From JAVKDP01 sp040222185 (GTDB lineage Bacteria; Bacteroidota; Rhodothermia; Balneolales; Balneolaceae): DNA of 53,221 bases. The position numbers and the translations under genes were made by a program. Each line of letters opens with the position of its first letter. The first letter of the stretch is position 1. The notes beneath the pieces were generated by a model. It was given only the letters and a program-made list of their open reading frames with translations, was not told the DNA's origin and ran no database searches. The DNA is taken from contig JAVKDP010000056.1 in the NCBI GenBank assembly GCA_040222185.1, positions 1 through 53,221 on the forward strand, given 5' to 3'. Positions 9,171-16,611 of the stretch are shown in pieces.

Positions 9171-9749
9171 TTATTTTTCTGAGCCCACAGCAACTTCTTC
9201 TCTGTCAACTAACTTAAGGGCTGCTGAATTCATACAATATCTGAGACCAGAAGGCCTGGGGCCATCATCAAAAACGTGACCCAAATGTCCTCCACAATTT
9301 GAACATACAATTTCAGTACGTTTCATAAATAAGCTGTTGTCTTCCAGTTCAACGACAAGGCTGTCATTTATGGGCTTCCAAAAACTTGGCCAGCCTGTTC
9401 CGCTTTTATATTTATGCTCCGAATCATAGAGTTCCTGTCCACAACCTGCACAAACATAAATACCATCTTTTTTAGAATTAAAGTATTCATTGACATAAGG
9501 AAGTTCAGTTCCACCTTTTCTCAGAATCCGATATTGAGAAGGGGTTAGAATCGCCTTCCATTCTGCCTGTGTCTTTTGGTAAGGAAAAGTGTCTGGTATT
9601 GTGTCCACGGCGGTAGTTATTATCTCTAATGAATGATCATGCTCTTCTATTATTTCCGGAGAAGTTCCAACAAAGAATGAGGATACACCCAAAAGAGTGA
9701 CGATTGTAATTGCAAAAAGTTTCATGCCTAGTTTATTTTTTTTGAACAT
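9171..9749 (-). CDS. msrB: Peptide-methionine (R)-S-oxide reductase MsrB, exported form
   Basis: MsrB repairs R-methionine sulfoxide in oxidised proteins. The reductase domain fills residues 55-185. It carries the four zinc-binding cysteines (C100, C103, C149, C152 in CAGCG and CSNCG), the GTGWPSF motif, and the catalytic Cys172 in RYCMNSAAL. A hydrophobic segment (about residues 9-28, KLFAITIVTLLGVSSFFVG) precedes a 25-residue linker, so the enzyme is probably exported or anchored facing the periplasm. The start is ATG 9749; ATG 9725 is an alternative that still keeps the signal. It follows the surface-repeat gene by 27 bases and ends at a strong terminator. Confidence 0.93.
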   Translation of the reverse strand: MFKKNKLGMKLFAITIVTLLGVSSFFVGTSPEIIEEHDHSLEIITTAVDTIPDTFPYQKTQAEWKAILTPSQYRILRKGGTELPYVNEYFNSKKDGIYVCAGCGQELYDSEHKYKSGTGWPSFWKPINDSLVVELEDNSLFMKRTEIVCSNCGGHLGHVFDDGPRPSGLRYCMNSAALKLVDREEVAVGSEK

Positions 9750-9764
9750 AATAACTATTCAACA

Positions 9765-9795
9765 CAAAATATATTGCTACCAATCCCAATCCCAA
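9765..9795 (-). promoter_or_regulatory. Possible internal promoter for msrB
   Basis: On the minus strand a TTG (9795-9793) and TATTTTG (9771-9765) are separated by 21 bases, resembling the TTG / TAnnTTTG pattern. The TTG lies inside the end of the preceding gene. One base of the consensus is missing, so this is tentative. Confidence 0.25.
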
Positions 9796-11249
9796 CTTTC
9801 ATCAAATTCATCTTCAAGCAAAGGAAGGTTTTTTTGTTTGAACAATCGTAAACCAACGGTAAAACCTGCCCAAAATCTGTACTGACGTCCCTTACGAGTT
9901 GGAGACCATAAACTGTACCATGTGTAATCATTAGAGCTGTTTACCCGGCTGATTTGCATGTTAAAACTTGGACCGCCATAGATTGATAATCCGTTTCCAA
10001 ATCTATTTCCAACCAGGTATTTGTAAGAATACACTCTGTTAAGTGTTCTTGACCAATCACTTTCAAAGTGATGTAGAACACTAATTTCCTGGTTAACAAA
10101 TAGTGTATTACTTCTTACATTTTCAAAGGAGTCTTCGATGTTTTTCTCTAATCCAACAGCAACCCCAACTCTATATACATCCCTGTCAAGTGAAGTGTTA
10201 TATCCAATAATTGCAGTGTTGTAAACGCGATGAGTTCCGGTTGTAAAACCAATATCAGTAAAACCAGCATCCGAATATTTCACATCAAAGTTATATCGAC
10301 CATTGCCATATAAACTTAAAACACCAACAGGAACCCCTTGAAATTCCCGTGCAATGTTTATGATCCCAATCTGTAAACCCTGTGCTTTTTCGGCTAGATT
10401 AAATCCACCAAACTGAAGTCCCTGAATATCTTTAGCAATGTTCCCTATCCCTGCAAAAGTAGCTCCTTCAATTGAAGGGGCTATATTTACACCACCTGTA
10501 ACCAGAAGTCCACTGGCATCTTCCTTTGCATAGTTTAAAAAACCTGAAGCCAGTAAACCTTCAATCTCTCCAAATGCAATATTTGCAGCACCAGCTGCTT
10601 GTAAACCTGAAATGTCATCTCCGGCAAAATTAAGGAATCCTGCAGCTTGTAAACCTTCTACATTATCTCTGGCGATGTTAAAAATTCCTGCTGCCTGTAA
10701 TCCCGATATATCATCAGTAGTAGCATTGAATACTCCTGCAACCTGAAGGCCTTCAAGACTAGAAGTTCCTGCATTTCCTATTCCGGCAAATTGAAGTCCG
10801 CTTGTGCTTCTCATTGAGAAGTTAATACCTGCTGTAGCTTGTATCCCTTCTAATGACTCTTCAGAGTAATTAACAAGTCCTGCTAACTGAATACCACTCA
10901 TATCCCCTTTAGCAAAATTTAATGCACCGGCGATGTTAACCCCGGCCATATCTCCACCAGTAATGTTCGTAATTCCAGCTAACTGGAATCCGTAAGCATA
11001 GTGCTTTTCATAGTTGAAGATTCCTCCTATTTCTGCTCCGTCCAAGCCGCCATGATACCCGCCAATCAAATTGATGGAATATTTGGCAGTATAATCAACA
11101 GCATTAATGCCATTTGTACTTAAAGGAGGGAAGAGGGTAACCCTCCACTTTCTATACTCTAAATCCCCGGAATAATTCTGAGCTGAGACTGATGACGATA
11201 AGATTATGGTAATTAGAATGATTTGTAGCCTAAAGAAGAGTTTTCTCAT
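9777..11249 (-). CDS. Exported surface-repeat protein (LA_2272-like glycine/asparagine repeats)
   Basis: The 490-residue protein starts with a signal peptide (FFRLQIILITIILSSSVSAQ). About residues 60-290 are built from roughly a dozen degenerate repeats of about 21 residues. Examples are ISGLQAAGIFNIARDNV, VEGLQAAGFLNFAGDD and MSGIQLAGLVNYSEES. The pattern G-hydrophobic-Q-x-A-G-x-x-N matches LA_2272-type surface repeats, which probably form a stacked beta structure. The last ~190 residues look like outer-membrane beta-barrel strands (RVYNTAIIGYNTSLDRD, RFWAGFTVGLRLF) and end in DWDW, an aromatic terminus. Function is unknown; a cell-surface location is inferred. The msrB gene follows 27 bases later. 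Confidence 0.82.
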   Translation of the reverse strand: MRKLFFRLQIILITIILSSSVSAQNYSGDLEYRKWRVTLFPPLSTNGINAVDYTAKYSINLIGGYHGGLDGAEIGGIFNYEKHYAYGFQLAGITNITGGDMAGVNIAGALNFAKGDMSGIQLAGLVNYSEESLEGIQATAGINFSMRSTSGLQFAGIGNAGTSSLEGLQVAGVFNATTDDISGLQAAGIFNIARDNVEGLQAAGFLNFAGDDISGLQAAGAANIAFGEIEGLLASGFLNYAKEDASGLLVTGGVNIAPSIEGATFAGIGNIAKDIQGLQFGGFNLAEKAQGLQIGIINIAREFQGVPVGVLSLYGNGRYNFDVKYSDAGFTDIGFTTGTHRVYNTAIIGYNTSLDRDVYRVGVAVGLEKNIEDSFENVRSNTLFVNQEISVLHHFESDWSRTLNRVYSYKYLVGNRFGNGLSIYGGPSFNMQISRVNSSNDYTWYSLWSPTRKGRQYRFWAGFTVGLRLFKQKNLPLLEDEFDESWDWDW

Positions 11250-11388
11250 TTTCTTTTTATTTGAGAATAATGGTTCGAGACTACTACGAATGTTTTCGAA
11301 AAAGTTTCGAGCCTAAAACCTGGACCAGATTACCAAAGCCCATAGTTTATGATTTTCAATAGGCTAAAAAAGTATATCAGAATATGAT

Positions 11389-11901
11389 TTAGCTTGGAAA
11401 CCGTTCGTCAAGAGCTTCATTCCATAAAGAAACTTCGTTAACACTACTTAGCAAACCAGAGGTATCTCCCTCAATTGTAATGGACTCTATTTTATCACCT
11501 TGAACAATTGAATTTACAACATCTTGGTCAGCTGGGCTTACAATAGATCCGAAAACAGTATGTTTTCCATCCAGCCATGGTGTGGCTACATGCGTAATAA
11601 AAAATTGGCTTCCATTAGTTCCGGGCCCGGCATTAGCCATAGATAATTTACCTGGAACATCATGAATTAATTCTGGTGAAAACTCATCTTCAAACATATA
11701 ACCAGGTCCACCTCTGCCATCACCATTCGGGCAACCACCTTGAATCATAAAGTTCGGAATAACTCTGTGGAAATTGAGCCCATCATAATATCCACGCTGT
11801 GCGAGGTTTACAAAATTTGCTACGGTTTTAGGAGCATGATCTCCAAATAATTCGACGTTAATTGTACCTTTTGAAGTATTGAAAACTGCTGTTAATGACA
11901 T
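11389..11901 (-). CDS. Cyclophilin-type peptidyl-prolyl cis-trans isomerase
   Basis: The 170-residue single-domain cyclophilin has the full active site: FHRVIPNFMIQGG (catalytic Arg), LSMANAGPGTNGSQFFIT and WLDGKHTVFG. It has no signal peptide, so it is cytoplasmic, PpiB-like. A short C-terminal extension ends ALDERFPS. It starts 7 bases after the PagL-like gene and looks like the last gene of the csp-led operon. Cyclophilins speed proline isomerisation, a slow folding step at low temperature, which fits the cold-shock neighbour. Confidence 0.93.
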   Translation of the reverse strand: MSLTAVFNTSKGTINVELFGDHAPKTVANFVNLAQRGYYDGLNFHRVIPNFMIQGGCPNGDGRGGPGYMFEDEFSPELIHDVPGKLSMANAGPGTNGSQFFITHVATPWLDGKHTVFGSIVSPADQDVVNSIVQGDKIESITIEGDTSGLLSSVNEVSLWNEALDERFPS

Positions 11902-11908
11902 TGAGTTA

Positions 11909-12529
11909 TTAATTTGAGTGTATTGAAATGAAAATAAAGTTCGAATCTAAACCCGGGTTTTGCTTACCGGTTTGAGCGTTTGAAATATGATGAAATTTAT
12001 ACCCGAAAGAAAATGACAAACGACTCGAAAGTTGTCTTTGAATTACTGCTGAGATATCGAAAGCAAAATTTAACCTTCTGGACTTATCAGTGGGAAAGAA
12101 CTTATTCATGTATATGATACTACCAGATGTTCCAAGTTTATAAGATGCTAATCTGTTTATAGGTTTTATGAGGTCAAACCCCCACGGCGATATTCCAAAA
12201 CCCTTAGCTATATCTGGTTTATCCAGATTGTCTCTTTTTGAATAATCATAATGAAGAAAGGGAACCAATCCCACTGTAAAATAAATAGAAGCATCTTCTT
12301 TTTCTTTGATAAGCTTGGAGTAGCTTAGCTTTGAAATGAAAGTTTTCGATTTTCTCGTTTTGCCTAATAACCTGATTGAATGAGGGGAATATCCAGCAGA
12401 ATATGTAAAGAAGCTTCTTTTTGGCTCATGATTAAAAGTTTCCTGAGCCTGAACCTTGAAAGGTGGGTATAGTAACGCAACAAAAAGAAACGAGGAGAGA
12501 GATAAAGTTCTTAAGTAATTAGAGTACAA
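11909..12529 (-). CDS. PagL-like acyloxyacyl hydrolase (lipid A 3-O-deacylase), outer membrane
   Basis: This 206-residue protein has a signal peptide (LSLSSFLFVALLYPPFKVQA) and an eight-strand-barrel look. The C-terminal PagL signature reads GYKFHHISNAQTGKQNPGLD. In Pseudomonas PagL the catalytic triad is His-x-Ser with a Glu 14 residues after the His. Here His, Ser and Asp fall at exactly these spacings, with Asp in place of Glu. Such enzymes remove a 3-O-linked acyl chain from lipid A. The frame is closed by a stop 9 bases upstream, and the only usable start is TTG at 12529. It sits between a small membrane protein (12-base gap) and the cyclophilin gene (7-base gap). Confidence 0.78.
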   Translation of the reverse strand: MYSNYLRTLSLSSFLFVALLYPPFKVQAQETFNHEPKRSFFTYSAGYSPHSIRLLGKTRKSKTFISKLSYSKLIKEKEDASIYFTVGLVPFLHYDYSKRDNLDKPDIAKGFGISPWGFDLIKPINRLASYKLGTSGSIIYMNKFFPTDKSRRLNFAFDISAVIQRQLSSRLSFSFGYKFHHISNAQTGKQNPGLDSNFIFISIHSN

Positions 12530-12541
12530 GAAGAATCAGCC

Positions 12542-12859
12542 TTATTTATTACTCTTTAATGTGGATAGAATGGAAAGAAGCCAAACAACTATCCATGCAT
12601 ACATTAAATAATAACTTTGACCAAATGCTAACAAGGCTATACTCGATATATAAACTAAATGATAGAACCAATCGGGTGCATCAGACTTTCCAGCTTTCCG
12701 TTGCAGATACCCAATAAAAAAATAAAGCACCTTACTTAATAGCAAGATGCCTGTGTAAATCCATATTACAATCTCAAGAGCACTGATTTGTGTAAAGACA
12801 AAAACCGCAATAAGTAAAAGTGCAATAATGTCAACAAAGGTAGATTTTAACCAGCTCAT
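12542..12859 (-). CDS. Small four-helix membrane protein of unknown function
   Basis: The 105-residue protein is almost entirely hydrophobic. Helices lie at about residues 5-23, 27-49, 68-82 and 85-99, with a positively charged loop (YLQRKAGKSD) between the second and third. No family is recognised. It starts 8 bases after the cold-shock gene and ends 12 bases before the PagL-like gene, so it belongs to the same operon and acts in the inner membrane. Confidence 0.75.
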   Translation of the reverse strand: MSWLKSTFVDIIALLLIAVFVFTQISALEIVIWIYTGILLLSKVLYFFIGYLQRKAGKSDAPDWFYHLVYISSIALLAFGQSYYLMYAWIVVWLLSILSTLKSNK

Positions 12860-12867
12860 TAAGATAA

Positions 12868-13104
12868 CTAGAAAATATCTGAATCGTCTTCACCGTCAAC
12901 AAGTGTGACGTCTCTAGCTAATAGACCTTTGTCTCCATTATCTAGTAAGAATTCGACCTTTTCACCTCTTTTCAGTTTTTTAAAACCGTCAGTGTTTATT
13001 TCTGAGTAGTGTACGAATATTTCCTCTTCAGCTTCAGAGCTAATGAATCCATATCCTTTTATGTTGTGGAACCATTTAACAGTCCCTTTTTGCTTCGACG
13101 TCAT
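12868..13104 (-). CDS. Cold-shock domain RNA/DNA-binding protein
   Basis: This 78-residue CspA-type protein is one OB-fold. It has the nucleic-acid-binding motifs RNP1 (KGYGFI) and RNP2 (IFVHY), and the KGTVKWFHNIKGYGF opening typical of the family. The C-terminus is acidic (VDGEDDSDIF), slightly longer than in classic Csps. It is the first gene of a tight minus-strand cluster with a membrane protein, a lipid A deacylase and a cyclophilin. The leader upstream (about 90 bases to the next gene) is AT-rich, as is common for cold-responsive leaders, but I see no diagnostic structure. Confidence 0.92.
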   Translation of the reverse strand: MTSKQKGTVKWFHNIKGYGFISSEAEEEIFVHYSEINTDGFKKLKRGEKVEFLLDNGDKGLLARDVTLVDGEDDSDIF

Positions 13105-13197
13105 ATCATTACGTTTTTATTGATCCCGTAACCATTAACTTAGCAAATAAATGGCATTTTTTAAAATTTCGGTTCGAATATGGATAACATCTAATAT

Positions 13198-13782
13198 TCA
13201 TCTTACCTCAATACTATTTATCCATAGAATTGTGTTTTTTAAATGAGCTTCTCCAGGTTTTGTTAATTCTGATTTCCAGCCAAAAGAGTCGTTTGATTTT
13301 ATATCAACTATAAAGCCTTCTATACTTATTACATTTCCCTCGCGAATTCCTTTTATGGAAGTATCAATTTCTTCACTAGCAGGCATCAAATGCCAAAGCT
13401 GGATCTGGTTATATATGTCATTTAAAGGGAGTGGTGGTTTCGAATAGTTGATTTTAAAATATCGCTCATCCAAGGAAAAATGGATGTAATCTAGGTTTCT
13501 TTCATCAGAGAGTTCATTCCACCCAACAAGAACATCAACTGGTGAGTACTCTGATTTGTTGTCAAAGTAATATCGTTTCTTCTCAAGTACTCTTACCTGG
13601 GCGGTAATTTTCCGAATGGGAACTACAGTCGAATTGTTAAACGGGAAAGGTTTTTCTAATGTTATTCTTGACACTCTTGGTTTGTCCGGTGCTATGACAC
13701 CTGGACCATGTTGAATAGGAAAAATAGACCAGGCATAGTATCCGGTAAACATTACGATGCATAGCAGTATAATCTTAAGCAT
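13198..13782 (-). CDS. Conserved protein of unknown function with N-terminal signal-anchor
   Basis: The 194-residue protein has an N-terminal hydrophobic segment (residues 2-18) followed by a periplasmic domain. The opening HGPGVIAPDKPRVSRI, the DVLVGWNELSDE segment and the conserved pattern around LHLWHLMPAS-like positions (QLWHLMPASEEID) resemble an uncharacterised family I associate mostly with gammaproteobacteria. That link is from memory and not checked. It has an unusually good Shine-Dalgarno (AAAGGAG) for this window. No function can be assigned. It stands alone between the csp operon and another exported unknown. Confidence 0.75.
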   Translation of the reverse strand: MLKIILLCIVMFTGYYAWSIFPIQHGPGVIAPDKPRVSRITLEKPFPFNNSTVVPIRKITAQVRVLEKKRYYFDNKSEYSPVDVLVGWNELSDERNLDYIHFSLDERYFKINYSKPPLPLNDIYNQIQLWHLMPASEEIDTSIKGIREGNVISIEGFIVDIKSNDSFGWKSELTKPGEAHLKNTILWINSIEVR

Positions 13783-13786
13783 GAGT

Positions 13787-13808
13787 CTCCTTTAATTTCC
13801 TTAAGGAG
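13787..13808 (-). promoter_or_regulatory. Inverted repeat that could mask the ribosome-binding site of the 194-residue gene
   Basis: On the minus strand CTCCTT (13808-13803) and AAGGAG (13792-13787) are complementary and 10 bases apart. The second arm is the Shine-Dalgarno, 4 bases before the ATG at 13782. Pairing would hide the ribosome-binding site. This is a sequence observation; regulation is inference. Confidence 0.35.
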
Positions 13809-13867
13809 TAAGCTTAAAATGCAATTGTTACAATAAATTAATGTTTCTGTATTTGAGAGAAAGGGAA

Positions 13868-14374
13868 TTAAGAGCTTAAGGCGAGCTTCTGAAATTTGAT
13901 GGCAAATAGTTCTAAGTCTTCTACAAAAAAGTTGTTCAATGCCTTGGTTCCATTAAAGGAGAATATGTCTTCGAACTTAATTTTTTTATGAGTTGCATAA
14001 TCAAAACTAAGAACTCCATTTTCAAAGTTAAGCTTCTTAATATCCTCAAAATCATATTCAATTTTATTCGATTCTAGGTAAGACATTTCATCCATAATGA
14101 AATTGCCTTCGGAGTCAGCAAAGGTTTCTACGTCTTTTTTGTGTTGATCTAGAAAAAGTTTATTTGCCAACTCTCTGATTTCATCACTAAATATCATATA
14201 AACTGTAGATTCCGTGACGCCGAGTTGTACTTCATTGTATTTATCTGAAATCTCGAAGAGGATCTTTATGTCAGATTCTGGTGGGGTAGATGCAAAAGCC
14301 GAAGCTGAAAAAAACAAAACGATTAAAATCGGCAAAAGATTAAACTTGTTTTTTTGCATGATATTGGATTTCAT
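13868..14374 (-). CDS. Exported protein of unknown function
   Basis: The 168-residue protein begins with a signal peptide (KFNLLPILIVLFFSASAFAS) cut near residue 29. The mature part is rich in Asp, Glu, Lys and Phe with alternating helices and strands (NKIEYDFEDIKKLNFENG) and has no recognisable motif. A second possible ATG is at 14359 (residue 6). It is divergent from the histidine kinase that heads the pel-like operon; the two starts are about 120 bases apart, so promoters of both must lie between. Confidence 0.72.
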   Translation of the reverse strand: MKSNIMQKNKFNLLPILIVLFFSASAFASTPPESDIKILFEISDKYNEVQLGVTESTVYMIFSDEIRELANKLFLDQHKKDVETFADSEGNFIMDEMSYLESNKIEYDFEDIKKLNFENGVLSFDYATHKKIKFEDIFSFNGTKALNNFFVEDLELFAIKFQKLALSS

Positions 14375-14496
14375 TTTTTGTTGACAGACTTATGACGACT
14401 TAAAATAGATAAAGTTTCAATATTGTTTCGTAGATTACTAACGGTAGATAATACAGTATTTTTAGTAGCTTTAAAAAAAATTGAAAATTTTACGAT

Positions 14497-15657
14497 TTGG
14501 AGAAACTTGGATTAGCACCATCAGATTTTTTAATTCTCATTGTTGATGATACAGAAGCTAATGTGATATTGCTTTCTCATGTGTTAAAAGCAGAGGGTTT
14601 TAACATCATGGTAGCATTTAATGGGGCAGATACACTAGAGATTTTAGAGGCAAGAAAACCGGATTTAATATTACTTGATGTAATGATGCCGGAGATGTCA
14701 GGCTATGAAGTATGTTCAAGGATTAATGAAATTGACGATCTTAAACATATTCCGGTAATCTTTCTTAGTGCTCTGTCAGAGACAAGCAATAAAGTAGAAG
14801 GTTTTGAATCTGGAGGTGTAGATTACATCACTAAACCCTTTCAGAAAGAAGAAGTATTAGCCAGAATAAAAAATCATCTTTACCTGGCAAAGTTACAGAA
14901 AGAAAGGGAAGAGCAAATTCAGATTCTTAAAGAAAGAGAAGCAGAACTTGAGAATTTAAATAGGAAAAAGGACAGCTTGATCAGAATGGTAAGCCATGAC
15001 ATCAAGAATCCACTAGTTGGTATAGTGGGTATCACTAAGATGATCAACGAACGGCCCGACATGTTAGAGCAGCAAAAAAAAGAGATGCTGGAAGCTGTAG
15101 AAAAAAGTGGAGCCAAGTTATTGGATATGGTGCAAACTATGCTCGACAATGACTCTAGTAATTCTTTTAAAGAAGAGCTTAATACAAGGCTTGTATACCT
15201 GGATAAATTAATCGAACGGGTTATTTCAGTTAATAAGCCAAAAGCAATTTTTAAAGAGATCGGGTTGGGAATAGTTGATACAGATTTTGAAGGCAGTATG
15301 ATTTTAGATGAAGAAAAGATTGAGGTTCTATTAAACAATCTTGTTTCTAATGCATTAAAGTTTACTCCAAAAGGAGGAAAGGTTTCTTTGAGCTTTAGCC
15401 ATGAAGGTGACCATGGTCTTTTTAAAGTCTCAGATACAGGTATTGGTATTCCAGAAGAAAGCCGGGAAGGCTTGTTTTCAGCTAGGGAGGATGTAAAAAG
15501 AGAAGTTGTTCTGGGAACAAGTGGAGAGAAGGGAACAGGTCTAGGTTTAGATGTTGTTCTTAAGTATGTTAGCCTACACAATGGAAAAATTTGGGTAGAG
15601 TCGAAAGTTGGAGAGGGCTCAACCTTTTACATACAAATACCAACAGAAAAACGATAA
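14497..15657 (+). CDS. Soluble REC-histidine kinase heading the pel-like operon
   Basis: This 386-residue cytoplasmic protein has a receiver domain first (residues 11-130: acidic pair D17-D18, phospho-acceptor D61 in LLDVMMPEMSG, Lys in YITKPF). A short coiled coil follows (130-160). Next come a HisKA dimerisation domain with H167 in MVSHDIKNPLVGI and a HATPase domain (N box NNLVSNALKFTPKGG, G1 SDTGIGIPEE, G2 GTGLGLDVVLKYV). It has no transmembrane sensor, so it must receive its signal through the REC domain or a partner. The start is TTG: a stop codon lies 15 bases upstream in frame, with no ATG before the REC fold. The REC-GAF gene follows after 7 bases. Confidence 0.92.
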   Translation: MEKLGLAPSDFLILIVDDTEANVILLSHVLKAEGFNIMVAFNGADTLEILEARKPDLILLDVMMPEMSGYEVCSRINEIDDLKHIPVIFLSALSETSNKVEGFESGGVDYITKPFQKEEVLARIKNHLYLAKLQKEREEQIQILKEREAELENLNRKKDSLIRMVSHDIKNPLVGIVGITKMINERPDMLEQQKKEMLEAVEKSGAKLLDMVQTMLDNDSSNSFKEELNTRLVYLDKLIERVISVNKPKAIFKEIGLGIVDTDFEGSMILDEEKIEVLLNNLVSNALKFTPKGGKVSLSFSHEGDHGLFKVSDTGIGIPEESREGLFSAREDVKREVVLGTSGEKGTGLGLDVVLKYVSLHNGKIWVESKVGEGSTFYIQIPTEKR

Positions 15658-15664
15658 GGCACGA

Positions 15665-16603
15665 ATGAACTATACGGTACTTGTAATAGATGATGACGAA
15701 CCTATTCATCTGATGACTAAAAGTTTATTAGGTAATGAATTTGCATTGGAACATGCAAGAAATGCTCAAGAAGCTATTGATATCCTTTCAAACACGAGAG
15801 TAAACTTGATATTATCTGATATTCATATGCCAGGGCTATCGGGTCTTGAGTTATTAGAATCATTAAGAGAAGACTCAGAAAAAAAGCAGATACCAATTTT
15901 GGTAATGACAAATCTTCCAACAGTAGAAAAAGAAAGAAAAGCATTAGATTTAGGAGCTTCTGACTTTATTAAAAAAGAGCTTTTCACCCAGGATTCAGAA
16001 AGAATCCTGGAAGTGATCAGGATGAAACTTGTTACTAATGTTGAAATCTCTGACTTAGAAGAGGATTTAGTAAAGAGTAAAGATGCTCTTGTGATGAAAT
16101 TGATGGAGAGTGCATTAATGGGTTCTTTTGAGCAAACAATAGATGTACTTTCTACTGAAATAAAATCAATACTAAACTCTGATTTCATTGGATTCTGGAT
16201 TGTTAACGAAGAAGGTTCAAACCTGATAAAAGTAAGTGGTGATAAGGCTCCTGATTCAGAAGAGATAGATTTAATCACTAACGAAAGTTCGTTTCAACAT
16301 CTTGTTGATACGAAAGAGCCATACTTTATAAATCATATTTATAGTGAGGATTTGGGTTTCTTTACGGACTTCTCAATTAAACATCGATTATCGGCAGAGA
16401 TTTCAATCCCTCTATTTTCTGTAAATGAGAGAAGTTTGTTAATGAACAATATGAAAGTGCCTGAAGCTTCAGAGCTTTTCGCTACGATAGTTATTAAAAG
16501 GTCCATTCTTTTCTCTACTTCAGAGTTTGAACTTATCTCCAGATTAATAACTCAGACCGGATCTATACTTTGGAGACTCTATAAGAAAAGCATAAGTAAG
16601 TAG
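15665..16603 (+). CDS. REC-GAF response regulator
   Basis: The 312-residue protein has a receiver domain (acidic D9-D11, phospho-acceptor D52 in LILSDIHMPGLSG, switch Thr in VMTN, Lys pair near IKKELF). A GAF-like domain follows (about residues 150-300, SDFIGFWIVNEEGSNL and AEISIPLFSV). It has no DNA-binding or GGDEF/EAL output, so its effect is probably on a protein partner. The frame opens at 15608, but the ATG at 15665 is chosen because the REC fold starts there (MNYTVLVIDDDE) and it follows the kinase stop by 7 bases. The glycosyltransferase gene follows 8 bases later, so it is the second gene of the pel-like train. Confidence 0.9.
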   Translation: MNYTVLVIDDDEPIHLMTKSLLGNEFALEHARNAQEAIDILSNTRVNLILSDIHMPGLSGLELLESLREDSEKKQIPILVMTNLPTVEKERKALDLGASDFIKKELFTQDSERILEVIRMKLVTNVEISDLEEDLVKSKDALVMKLMESALMGSFEQTIDVLSTEIKSILNSDFIGFWIVNEEGSNLIKVSGDKAPDSEEIDLITNESSFQHLVDTKEPYFINHIYSEDLGFFTDFSIKHRLSAEISIPLFSVNERSLLMNNMKVPEASELFATIVIKRSILFSTSEFELISRLITQTGSILWRLYKKSISK

Positions 16604-16611
16604 GAGTTCTT

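Noticed and set aside
11280..11320. TTCGAG/CTCGAA-like repeats and TTTTCGAAAA upstream of the surface-repeat gene
   Set aside because: Short, imperfect and not placed relative to any recognisable promoter; could be chance.
14381..14415. TTGACA box upstream of the kinase as a classic sigma-70 promoter
   Set aside because: No -10 hexamer at 16-18 bases, and this group uses the TTG / TAnnTTTG type; the match is probably chance.
14919..15581. 220-codon open frame antisense to the REC-histidine kinase
   Set aside because: Its translation is Ser/Leu-rich without any domain, it lies wholly within a well-supported kinase gene, and it has no start signals; it is a shadow frame.
15823..16278. 151-codon open frame antisense to the REC-GAF gene
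   Set aside because: Ser/Ile-rich composition typical of the reverse strand of a coding gene; no motif or signal peptide.
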